Positions 26,795-35,513 of a stretch of DNA of 64,000 nucleotides are shown here, in pieces (position 1 is the stretch's first letter; every line of letters starts with the position of its first letter). Made by a program: the position numbers and the translations under genes. This stretch comes from Marinobacter alexandrii (GTDB lineage Bacteria; Bacteroidota; Bacteroidia; Cytophagales; Cyclobacteriaceae). Where the stretch lies: positions 496,001 through 560,000 of the forward strand of contig JBDWTN010000005.1 of NCBI GenBank assembly GCA_039984955.1, read 5' to 3'. The notes below the pieces were generated by a model. That model worked only from the letters and a program-made list of their open reading frames with translations, made no database searches and was not told the origin of the DNA.

Positions 26795-28177
26795 TTATTG
26801 TTCCTTAACCCACACATTTTCTAGTTCTTCGAGTGATTTACCTTTGGTTTCAGGGATGTATTTTTTGGTCAAAAAGATAATCATAGCGATGAATCCTATG
26901 AAAATGAAGTAAGGTAAAGACCCGTTCCAAAAGTCACCTCTATTGGCTTCACTATCCACAACAACAGGAAATGATTGAGAAACTACGTAATTCATAGCCC
27001 ACTGTGCGGCTACAGCCACCGACATAGCGGTTGTACGTATTTTATTGGGGAACATCTCTGAGAGTAAAACCCAAACAACAGGACCCATAGAGAGAGCAAA
27101 CGAACCTATAAATACTAGAATGCCAATAAGGGAGATCACCCCAACTTGTTCTATCATAAGGGTAGTGCCTAGCAAAAGAAAACCCAGAATCATTCCTACA
27201 CTTCCCAAATAAATCAATGGTTTTCTACCAAATCTGTCTACCGAATACATGGCGATAAACGTGCAAACAAGGTTCACCCCTGCCAAAAGTATCTGTTGTT
27301 TCAAAACGTCTTCCTGTCCAAATCCAAGTGCTTTTTCGAAGATATCAGCTCCATAATAAAGCACAGCATTGATTCCAGTCAATTGCTGCAACGCAGATAA
27401 AGCAGTACCTATTAGCACAATAGGTAAAAAGCTTTTCTTCAAAATGATTGAAAATTTAGGCTTGTCATTCATATCCAGTGTACTCGCAATTTCTATCACC
27501 TCTTTTTCAGCTATGTCCTCACCATGGATGCTCACCAACACTCTTTTAGCTTCCTCATCCCTCCCCTTCATCATCAACCAGCGAGGACTTTTTGGAACCA
27601 CTAGTAGTAGTCCCAGAAAAATGAGGCAGGGTATAAGTTCTGACCAAAACATCAACCTCCACCCTTCATTGAGATTGTATACATCACCTCCTGAATCTCC
27701 AATCGCATAAGTAGCCAGAAAGACAATGAAAAATCCTACAACAATAGCAAGCTGATAGTATGTCACCATTTTACCTCGTATAGCAGCAGGGGCAAGCTCG
27801 GCTATATAGGTTGGAGCATTCATCGAAGCTATGCCAATACCTAACCCTCCTATAATTCGAAAGAAAACCAATAAGGAAACTGACTGTGGCAAAAAAGAAG
27901 GTAATCCTGAGCCCCATGCAGAAAGCGTGAAAAGAACAGCCGAGATTATCAATGAATTTCGTCTTCCAAAAAATTTACTTAAAGGTCCGGCTACAATGGC
28001 GCCCATCAAACAGCCAATCAGCGCACTACCAACTACCCATCCTTTCATCACGGCATCCAGATCAAAGAATTTGCTAAAATAGAACTGGGTTCCATTGATC
28101 ACACCCGTGTCGTAACCGAATAGCATACCTCCGAGTGAAGCTACCAATGTGATTAAGAGAAGGTTTGATTTTTTCAT
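26795..28177 (-). CDS. Sugar:H+ symporter of the MFS sugar porter family
   Basis: 460 residues, 12 predicted helices. Sugar-porter signatures: GGMLFGYDTGVINGT in helix 1, FFGRRNSLI, PAAIRGKMVTYYQLAIVVG, PKSPRWLMMKGRDEEA (the PESPRxL equivalent), QQLTGINAVLYYGADIF, DRFGRKPLI and the C-terminal PETKGKSLEELE. Family role: import of a monosaccharide across the inner membrane (XylE, GLUT-like). As the last gene of the PUL it likely takes up the end product of the periplasmic glycosidases, probably glucose. It starts 38 nt downstream of the GH31 gene. Confidence 0.92.
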   Translation of the reverse strand: MKKSNLLLITLVASLGGMLFGYDTGVINGTQFYFSKFFDLDAVMKGWVVGSALIGCLMGAIVAGPLSKFFGRRNSLIISAVLFTLSAWGSGLPSFLPQSVSLLVFFRIIGGLGIGIASMNAPTYIAELAPAAIRGKMVTYYQLAIVVGFFIVFLATYAIGDSGGDVYNLNEGWRLMFWSELIPCLIFLGLLLVVPKSPRWLMMKGRDEEAKRVLVSIHGEDIAEKEVIEIASTLDMNDKPKFSIILKKSFLPIVLIGTALSALQQLTGINAVLYYGADIFEKALGFGQEDVLKQQILLAGVNLVCTFIAMYSVDRFGRKPLIYLGSVGMILGFLLLGTTLMIEQVGVISLIGILVFIGSFALSMGPVVWVLLSEMFPNKIRTTAMSVAVAAQWAMNYVVSQSFPVVVDSEANRGDFWNGSLPYFIFIGFIAMIIFLTKKYIPETKGKSLEELENVWVKEQ

Positions 28178-28215
28178 TATCGTTAGATTAATAGGTTATC
28201 TGAATGTTTTAAAGT

Positions 28216-30582
28216 CTATTTTTTCGATCTTGGCAAAGACACTTTCTGCTCAGATTTATCAAATGGGATAGTGGCAATGATGTCGAATTTCCCATTCGAA
28301 TGAAATACAATTTCAGCCGAGAGGAATTTAGAAACGTAATTACCTTCCACTTTTCCTAGTGTCAACTGTCCTTCAGGATCATAAGAAATAGCTCTCTTGT
28401 AAAAGGCTCCATCTTGATAATCGAATGTATTGCCATCATCTTCGTAGTATTCAAAACTAGTCTTTTGACTGCCATCATATACATGAATCATGAGCTTATC
28501 CGAGGGTTTTTGATTGGCATGCTGAATCGTACTTTGCATTGGGATGATAGCCCCTTCTCTTACGAAAATCGGAAGTTGATCTAATGGGGCATCTACTATT
28601 AATTCCTGATTTCCTTCAAACACTTTATTGGTCCAATAGTGGGTCCATTTACCTTCAGGCAAATACACTTTTGCAAATTTCTGGTCACTCTCAACTGGCG
28701 CTATGAGCAGATTGGGACCAAACAAGTATTGGTTATGATAGGCACGTGTGTAGACTTTATTGTCAAACGTATAATCCATGACTAAGGAACGAGCCACAGG
28801 AATTCCGGAAATAGAAGATTCATAGAATGAAGCATATACGTATGGTAGTAGTTGGTATCGGGTATTCAAATACTTCCTGCTTATACCTTCTATTTGTTCT
28901 CCATAAGCCCAAGGTTCATGGTCACGTGTATTATGCGAGGAATGATTCCTGAAAAATGGGGTAAAAGCCCCCTGGGACAGCCATCTGGCAAACAATTCTG
29001 GTGTACGATCGCCAACAAATCCCCCAACATCCGGTCCTGCAAACGAGATCCCTGAAAGCCCCATACTGGCTACCATCCGGGCACTCAAAAGCATGTGGTC
29101 ATCTGATGCGACATTATCACCGGTCCATACAGCGGAGTAGCGCTGAGAGCCGGAAAATGCAGCTCTGGTCAGAATGAAGGAGCGTTTGTTATTCCTCAAT
29201 TGATTGACACCTTCGAATGTAGCTCTGGACATTTGCATCCCGTATACATTATGTGCCTCCAGATGTGTTCCTCGATTTCCCTCCATGCCAAATTCAACTA
29301 AATCCGGTGTTCTATTTCCCCATGAAGCTGGTTCGTTCATGTCGTTCCAAAAACCCTCCACTCCTACGTCTGTTAGCGTGTTGAACTTATTCCCCCACCA
29401 CTTTCTGGATTTATCCAATGTGAAGTCTGGAAAAAAACACCTGCCTGGCCACACTCTGGCCGCATAATTTGACCCATCAGGATAAGTTGCGAAGACTTTC
29501 TTTTCCACACCATCTTCATATACCTGGTAGCCATCCTCTGTTTTTATTCCTGGATCAACAATCACCGCAACGTGAAAGCCCATATCATTGAGTTGTTTGA
29601 TCGTTCCTTTAGGATCTGAAAATCTTTTATTATCCCATGTGAATATTTTGTATTGATCCATGTAATGAATATCGAGATAAATGACATCTGCTGGAATCTC
29701 TTTTTCTCTAAATGTCCGTGCTAGAGTTAGTACTTCCTTATCCGGAAAATAGCTCCACCTGCTTTGTTGAAATCCTAAACTCCAGATAGGTGGAAGCTCC
29801 ATTCTCCCAGTCAGCCAAGTGTAATCTTTCACAATATCTCTCACAGAGCTACCTCCGAAAAAGTAATAATCCAGCTCGCCATCTTCAGCTCCAAAACTGC
29901 TGAATCGGTCGTTCGATGCACCAAAATTGAAAACTGTCTTGAACGTATTGTTCAGGAAAATACCATAAGTTAGCTTGCTATGAATTCCTATGTAAAAAGG
30001 GACTGAAGCATATATAGGATCATCATCTACTTCATATGCATAATCATCATTGTTCCAATTTTCATAGGCTTGCCCTCTCCTATTTAATGGCCCTGTTTTT
30101 TCTCCCAGTCCAACAAATTTTTCATCTGAAACGAGTTTCTTATAATTAGTAACCTGATTTCCAATCCATCGAATGCCCATTTCATCGTCTTCACTCAAAA
30201 CGTTTCCTTTTTTATTGAGATAGGTCAGAGTAAGTGGAGCCTTATTGACTTTGACCGTAAGTCGTTCAGTCTCCAAGATCAGTTCATTTGTATTTTCATT
30301 GATAGACTTAAATGGAATGGTAGCATCCTGAATAACAGCATAATTTGCCTTTGAACGAAACTCATCCTTTACTATTATGACGTGAATCACGTCTTCTTGC
30401 AAAGCCGATATCTTGGCTAGACCGAAAGAGGTTTTGATCAAGACTTGGTTACTGGTGACTTCATGGGACGCATAATCTCCAAGTCGTTGACTGACTCTAC
30501 CTTGGCCTACTGATGAATTGACAACAACGATGAAAGTAATTAGTATTACTACCTGTTTAAAGTAGAATTCTTGATTGAACAT
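28216..30582 (-). CDS. Secreted GH31 alpha-glycosidase
   Basis: 788 residues with signal peptide (VVILITFIVVVNSSVGQ). Full GH31 layout: N-terminal beta-sandwich, (beta/alpha)8 barrel with WSLGFQQSRWSYFPDKEV, the nucleophile in EGFWNDMNEPASWG (Asp414) and the acid/base in AVWTGDNVASDD (Asp489), then C-terminal beta domains including IFVREGAIIPM. The family hydrolyses alpha-glucosides or alpha-xylosides; the exact linkage cannot be read. In this PUL it would remove alpha-linked side groups. Gap to the sulfatase gene is 18 nt, same transcript. Confidence 0.9.
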   Translation of the reverse strand: MFNQEFYFKQVVILITFIVVVNSSVGQGRVSQRLGDYASHEVTSNQVLIKTSFGLAKISALQEDVIHVIIVKDEFRSKANYAVIQDATIPFKSINENTNELILETERLTVKVNKAPLTLTYLNKKGNVLSEDDEMGIRWIGNQVTNYKKLVSDEKFVGLGEKTGPLNRRGQAYENWNNDDYAYEVDDDPIYASVPFYIGIHSKLTYGIFLNNTFKTVFNFGASNDRFSSFGAEDGELDYYFFGGSSVRDIVKDYTWLTGRMELPPIWSLGFQQSRWSYFPDKEVLTLARTFREKEIPADVIYLDIHYMDQYKIFTWDNKRFSDPKGTIKQLNDMGFHVAVIVDPGIKTEDGYQVYEDGVEKKVFATYPDGSNYAARVWPGRCFFPDFTLDKSRKWWGNKFNTLTDVGVEGFWNDMNEPASWGNRTPDLVEFGMEGNRGTHLEAHNVYGMQMSRATFEGVNQLRNNKRSFILTRAAFSGSQRYSAVWTGDNVASDDHMLLSARMVASMGLSGISFAGPDVGGFVGDRTPELFARWLSQGAFTPFFRNHSSHNTRDHEPWAYGEQIEGISRKYLNTRYQLLPYVYASFYESSISGIPVARSLVMDYTFDNKVYTRAYHNQYLFGPNLLIAPVESDQKFAKVYLPEGKWTHYWTNKVFEGNQELIVDAPLDQLPIFVREGAIIPMQSTIQHANQKPSDKLMIHVYDGSQKTSFEYYEDDGNTFDYQDGAFYKRAISYDPEGQLTLGKVEGNYVSKFLSAEIVFHSNGKFDIIATIPFDKSEQKVSLPRSKK

Positions 30583-30600
30583 AGCTAGTTTTTTTAGTGA

Positions 30601-32124
30601 TTAATAAGTGTCTATATACTTATGATCAAACCTTCTTCCCACATCTCGTCTAAGCGGGATGGACATCCCATTTGTTTCCTCAAGCCAATCGAAAATATCA
30701 TTTCTTAGTTCGATAGCTATCTCTTTATGTTCTGAGCTTCTGATTAGGTTATTTGTCTCAAAAGGATCATTTTCAAGATCATACAATTCGTTGATATCCC
30801 AGACTCCATAGTATCTGATGAACTTATATTTATCTGTTCGCACTGCATGTACGGTCGGTGTTTGTGGAAATGGACGCTCCCAAAAATATTCATAATAGAT
30901 CCGTTCACGCCATTCAGGATTTTCTCCATCCATGATCGCTTTGAAGGATTGTCCATCCATGTTTTTAGGTTTGTTGACACCTGCATATTCCATAATAGTC
31001 GGAGCTATGTCAATATTCTGAATCATCTGGCTGATTTTACTCCCAGGTGTCACACCCGAACCATAGGCTAGCAGAGGAACTCTAATGGATTCTTCATACG
31101 CCTGACGCTTATCTATCAGACCGTGTTCACCGAAAGAAAAGCCATTATCGCCCATATAGATGATTAAGGTATTCTCCATTAAATCATTGTCTTCCAAATA
31201 TTTTAGAATACTCCCAATACTTTCATCCACACCTAGTAATGTTTCAGTATACGCTTGGTAGAAACTTTCAAAATCGTACTTCCCGTGGTACATATAATCC
31301 ACACCATGCCAGCTATTCCGTTGATTTTTTACCCAGTCAGGAACATCAGCATAGTTGTATGGAATCGTATCTGTTCCGTATGGGTTCTCACCTGGAGGAT
31401 ACATCGTTGGAGGATAAGCAGGCTTTTTATCTTTGTATTTATCAATGTGTCTTTTGGCTGGATAGAAATCTGCATGTACTGCCTTGTGTGACACATACAA
31501 AAAGAACGGTTCCTGTCCGTCTTTCGAATCTCCAATAAAATCAAGGGCGTAATCAGTTATAACATCTGACACATGCTTTGTACTATCATTGAATGATTCT
31601 TCTGTGCCATTGTTGTTGAATACGGATTTGTAATAGTTGCCTTGCCCTCTGAAACTAGCCCAATAATCAAACCCGGCACGTTTTTCATAATTATGCTCCC
31701 CCATGTGCCACTTTCCTGTAAACCCTGTTTTGTAGCCGGCTTCTTGCAAATATTCAGGAAAGAAAATGGCAGAATCGGGCACAAGTGACTGATTATCAAT
31801 CACTCCATGATGATGTGAGAACTGACCCGTTAAAATTGAAGCACGACTGGGTGAGCAAAGTGAGGTAGTTACAAAAGCGTTTTCAAGATGAGCTCCTTCG
31901 AGAGCCATTTTATCCATATTGGGAGTTTTCAAAAATGGAACCCTCCCCGTAAATCCCATAAAATCATACCGGTGATCATCACTCAGAATGAAGATGACAT
32001 TTTTTTGTTTGGTATTCGGAATTCGATCCGGTTGAATTCCTTGTTCAGCATCATTCTTTTGCTGACACCCTATGAAGATGAGCGCGACTACAAATAGAAT
32101 AGATTGATAATATCTTTTTGTCAT
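30601..32124 (-). CDS. S1-family sulfatase, lipoprotein
   Basis: 507 residues. Lipobox VVALIFIGC (Cys20). Type I sulfatase motifs: VIFILSDDHRYDFMG (calcium-binding Asp49, Asp50), TTSLCSPSRASILTGQ with formylglycine site Cys90 in CSPSR, GKWHMG, and YMGDNGFSFGEHGLIDKR. The C-terminal subdomain ends with YDLENDPFETNNL. It needs FGE maturation; a copper-type FGE lipoprotein is encoded at 25715. Substrate: a sulfated sugar in the PUL's target glycan, or glycan-linked sulfate esters. Subfamily cannot be assigned by eye. 12 nt after the GH2 gene. Confidence 0.93.
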   Translation of the reverse strand: MTKRYYQSILFVVALIFIGCQQKNDAEQGIQPDRIPNTKQKNVIFILSDDHRYDFMGFTGRVPFLKTPNMDKMALEGAHLENAFVTTSLCSPSRASILTGQFSHHHGVIDNQSLVPDSAIFFPEYLQEAGYKTGFTGKWHMGEHNYEKRAGFDYWASFRGQGNYYKSVFNNNGTEESFNDSTKHVSDVITDYALDFIGDSKDGQEPFFLYVSHKAVHADFYPAKRHIDKYKDKKPAYPPTMYPPGENPYGTDTIPYNYADVPDWVKNQRNSWHGVDYMYHGKYDFESFYQAYTETLLGVDESIGSILKYLEDNDLMENTLIIYMGDNGFSFGEHGLIDKRQAYEESIRVPLLAYGSGVTPGSKISQMIQNIDIAPTIMEYAGVNKPKNMDGQSFKAIMDGENPEWRERIYYEYFWERPFPQTPTVHAVRTDKYKFIRYYGVWDINELYDLENDPFETNNLIRSSEHKEIAIELRNDIFDWLEETNGMSIPLRRDVGRRFDHKYIDTY

Positions 32125-32136
32125 ATCTGATTTAGG

Positions 32137-34692
32137 TTAGTTCAATTTTCTTAGTTGTATTCCACTAATCATAGGCTTTCCTGAAATTTCTAGAAAGTCG
32201 ATAATTAATCGTCTTTCTTTGACAACCACTTTCACTTTTTTGGATACCGCAGTAGAGAAGCCATGATCCTCGTAGATGTTCAATTCAGCAAATATTTTTT
32301 CATCATTGATCGATACATCAAAGACTCTTTTTTGCTCTCCATTTTGATATTTTTTATCTGTTTCTGCCCAATGAAAAATGACTTCATAGGTTCCGGGTGT
32401 TGTATCGAATGTATACTTGGAAGGAGCTATTCTAGATGTCTGATAAACAGGATCCAATGTAGTATTCTGAATTGTTCTGTCACTACCCACTCCTCTATCT
32501 CGAGGGCGATACGTTTCTCCTCCTACATATCCAAACAGACCTTTCTGATAGGATTCATCGGGTAACCAGCTAATTCCATTGGCCTCATCAATGAAATAAA
32601 AGGTGCTACCGCAATTCACATGGATTCCCTCTTCCCACCCAACATAGTTGGGTTCTAATAATCGAACACTTATCACTTTCATATCATGAAAGTTTTTATC
32701 TCCGATCATTGTTTCAGCTAACAATTGATTTGACCCATCAACAAAAGTGACGTCCCATGAAGCCAATTTATTTTGAATCTCTTTTTTACCCAGACTCATT
32801 TCGTTCAAAAACAATTCTACTTCGCTCCCATTGCTAAATACCTCTATTGGTTGAGTGGGTGTTTCTCCATCCTGAGTTCTTATCACTCGGCTATCCCAAT
32901 TGGAGGAACCTATTTTGATAATCGGATCTTTTCTTAGCCAAGTCTGATATAGAAAAAATGCATCTTTCGGCATTCGATCCATTTCAAGTACTCCTTTGCT
33001 GTTGATTTTAGGGTCTGCATCGTTTCTACCTTCAGATCCAAAATCTGCGATATTCCAAATGGCAGCTCCAGCCAAAAACTTACGCTCAGTAAACTGAATC
33101 AAATTGCTTTGATGGAATTGATTTTGCCATTCAATGGAAAAGTCAAATCGCTCAGGAGATAACGATCGAATGCGGGGGTCTGCACCGGCACCATATTCAG
33201 TGATCAGAACAGGTTTATCAGGTACTAATTCATGAAAGCGATCCAGAAACTTACCTGCACCTTCATCGTCAGCTTCATACCAGCCATAGTACAGATTCCA
33301 TCCAACGATCATTGGTATTTCAGTCAATCCAGCCTTGATGTAAAGGTCAAGTGCACCGTGATTGGGTATCATGGTATAGCGAGTAGGGTCCTCCTCCCGA
33401 GTGAGCTCTTCCAGCTCAACAGCTTGTAATCGGATCTTTTCAATGATCTCCTGATCTCGCTCCCATTTTCGACCCAGCATCATTTCATTCATGTATGCCC
33501 AAATGAATATACTTGGATGATTGAAGTTTTGCCTAATCATTTCCTGCATCATTCGTTTGGAATTAGCTAGAAATCCTTCGCTATCAGTAATCTCATGATC
33601 CAACGGAATTTCCATACTTACCACCAAGCCAAGCTGGTCTGCTGCAGTAATCACCGATGGATCTTGAGGGTAATGGGCTGTTCGAAAAAAATTGCTACCC
33701 ATTTCCTTGATTTGGGTCACATCTTTAATATGTCGGTCATCCGAAAGTGCATTTCCAAATCCTTCGTAATCCTGATGTCGATTGGTTCCCATCAGCTTGA
33801 GGTACTTTCCATTGAGAAAGAATCCTTCATTTGCATCAAAACGAAACCAACGGAATCCTACCGGATTATTTTGAACATCTAATACGTCACCATCCTTGGT
33901 TTTTATCTCTGATTCCAATCGGTACAAAACTGGGTTTTCTGGATACCAAAGCGCTGGTTGGTTAATTTCAGGGAGCGTTAGTTCAATAGCATTTCGACCT
34001 ACTTGTAGTGTTTTGTTTTGAGATACCTGAGAAACCAATCTTCCGTTATCATCAAATAGTGAATGTACTATTTCTACCTTCTGTTTGCCAGTAGATTGAT
34101 TGGTGATATTGGTCCTCACGCTAACAGTGGCCTGATCTTCGGAAACTTTTGGAGTAGTGATAAAGATTCCTTGATCGCCATATTCACTCAGTTCAAAATG
34201 AACTTCATCGAGCGAATGCAACCAGACATCACGATAGATTCCACCATAAAAGTTGAAATCACCTTTCAGGGGAGGTACTCTTTCATCGTGTTTATTATTG
34301 ACTTTAACTGCTAAATCATTTCTGCCTTTTTGAATAAAATCAGTTATCTCAACATTAAATGCTGTATATCCACCAAGGTGTGATCCGGCTAGCTTTCCAT
34401 TCACAAAAACATTTGTTTCCTGATTAACTCCTTCGAAAACCAGAAACAGACGCTTACCCTCTATCTCAACGTTGAATTGCTTCTTGTACCAGCTTATCCC
34501 TCTATAGTATCCTGGTTCCTTATCAAATGGATCATTGGCATTCCAGGTATGAGGAACTTGAACCGGTTTCCAGTTTTGATTTGTTGTATCAGCTCCTTTA
34601 CTGAAATGCCAATGATCATTAAAACTGATAATGGATTGACTTACTCCAAGGTGAAAAAGAAAGCTTAACAATATCGTTGTAAGCTTTCTCAT
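32137..34692 (-). CDS. GH2 beta-glycosidase with C-terminal malectin domain
   Basis: 851 residues, signal peptide to about residue 19 (HLGVSQ). Domains: sugar-binding jelly roll 20-165, Ig-like 170-275, TIM barrel about 280-590 with acid/base Glu403 (IFIWAYMNEMMLG) and nucleophile Glu499 (PVLITEYGAGADP), a further beta domain, then a malectin carbohydrate-binding domain from about residue 690 (IHVNCGSTFYFIDE, GETYRPRDRGVG). The family includes beta-galactosidases, beta-glucuronidases and others; specificity is unclear. ATG overlaps the TGA of the upstream phosphatase-fold gene (ATGA), so the two are translationally coupled. Confidence 0.9.
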   Translation of the reverse strand: MRKLTTILLSFLFHLGVSQSIISFNDHWHFSKGADTTNQNWKPVQVPHTWNANDPFDKEPGYYRGISWYKKQFNVEIEGKRLFLVFEGVNQETNVFVNGKLAGSHLGGYTAFNVEITDFIQKGRNDLAVKVNNKHDERVPPLKGDFNFYGGIYRDVWLHSLDEVHFELSEYGDQGIFITTPKVSEDQATVSVRTNITNQSTGKQKVEIVHSLFDDNGRLVSQVSQNKTLQVGRNAIELTLPEINQPALWYPENPVLYRLESEIKTKDGDVLDVQNNPVGFRWFRFDANEGFFLNGKYLKLMGTNRHQDYEGFGNALSDDRHIKDVTQIKEMGSNFFRTAHYPQDPSVITAADQLGLVVSMEIPLDHEITDSEGFLANSKRMMQEMIRQNFNHPSIFIWAYMNEMMLGRKWERDQEIIEKIRLQAVELEELTREEDPTRYTMIPNHGALDLYIKAGLTEIPMIVGWNLYYGWYEADDEGAGKFLDRFHELVPDKPVLITEYGAGADPRIRSLSPERFDFSIEWQNQFHQSNLIQFTERKFLAGAAIWNIADFGSEGRNDADPKINSKGVLEMDRMPKDAFFLYQTWLRKDPIIKIGSSNWDSRVIRTQDGETPTQPIEVFSNGSEVELFLNEMSLGKKEIQNKLASWDVTFVDGSNQLLAETMIGDKNFHDMKVISVRLLEPNYVGWEEGIHVNCGSTFYFIDEANGISWLPDESYQKGLFGYVGGETYRPRDRGVGSDRTIQNTTLDPVYQTSRIAPSKYTFDTTPGTYEVIFHWAETDKKYQNGEQKRVFDVSINDEKIFAELNIYEDHGFSTAVSKKVKVVVKERRLIIDFLEISGKPMISGIQLRKLN

Positions 34693-35513
34693 CTCATCAA
34701 CAATTGAACGACTACAGGAAAATGATCTGACAAATATCTGCCATCAATTATCCGGCTGTCTACTCCGTATTTTTCTACCTTAAAATCTTCGGTTACAAAA
34801 ACATAATCGATACGTCTGATTGGAATCTTTGTGTAATTAAAACCATTGAAGGTTCCTGTCTGACCAAACTTGATTTCTGCTTCACCATGGCTGTCGATGA
34901 GTGGGCTTTCTGTGATATTGATCATAGGTTTCGCACCTTCTTCCACATTAAAATCGCCTAACAAAATGGTATTTTTAAAGGATGATTTTTTTCTAATTTC
35001 ATCAACAATTAACTGAGCTGAATTAGCTCTAGCCTCTTTCCCAACATGGTCAAAGTGGGTATTAAAAACAAACACCTCTGTATCGCTTTCTATAGATTTG
35101 AATTTACCCCATGTGCAAATTCTCGGTAGGGCAGCATCCCAAGACTTGCTTGGGTTATCTGGGGTTTCTGACAACCAAAAAGTGCCAGAATCCACGAGCT
35201 TCCATTTTTGAGGCAAATAAAAAATCGGTGAGAATTCGCCTTTTTCTTTGCCATCATCTCTTGCCACACCAATTGATTTGTAATCTTTCAATGTAGACAA
35301 GTCTTGCATCTGTTTCAGGAGTACTTCTTGCATCCCTACGAAATCTGCTTCTTCGTAGGAAAGGAAATCAACTACAGAAGATTTGCGAAGTTCCCATTGG
35401 TTATTTCCGTCTGATTCTGTAGCCATCCTTATATTGAAGCTAATGACTTTGATTGGTTGGGCCATTGATGCAACCATGAAGAGAGAAAAACACATTCCTA
35501 TTATGAATCTCAT
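34689..35513 (-). CDS. Secreted endonuclease/exonuclease/phosphatase-fold hydrolase
   Basis: 274 residues. Signal peptide (IIGMCFSLFMVASMAQP). EEP fold motifs: KVISFNIRM, GMQEVLLKQM (metal-binding Glu), FVFNTHFDHVG, ILLGDFNVEEG, RIDYVFVTEDF and YLSDHFPVVVQ (catalytic His). The fold covers DNases, sphingomyelinases, inositol phosphatases and other phosphodiesterases. A secreted member inside a PUL more likely acts on a phosphate or phosphodiester substituent of the glycan than on DNA, but this is inference. Overlaps both neighbours by 4 nt (ATGA), so it is firmly part of the operon. Confidence 0.88.
   Translation of the reverse strand: MRFIIGMCFSLFMVASMAQPIKVISFNIRMATESDGNNQWELRKSSVVDFLSYEEADFVGMQEVLLKQMQDLSTLKDYKSIGVARDDGKEKGEFSPIFYLPQKWKLVDSGTFWLSETPDNPSKSWDAALPRICTWGKFKSIESDTEVFVFNTHFDHVGKEARANSAQLIVDEIRKKSSFKNTILLGDFNVEEGAKPMINITESPLIDSHGEAEIKFGQTGTFNGFNYTKIPIRRIDYVFVTEDFKVEKYGVDSRIIDGRYLSDHFPVVVQLLMR

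Noticed and set aside
32263-34668. Several plus-strand ORFs opposite the GH2 gene
   Set aside because: All lie antisense to a complete GH2 enzyme and lack recognisable domains.
34689-35513. DNA repair exonuclease III
   Set aside because: The protein has a signal peptide and is embedded by overlaps in a glycan operon.
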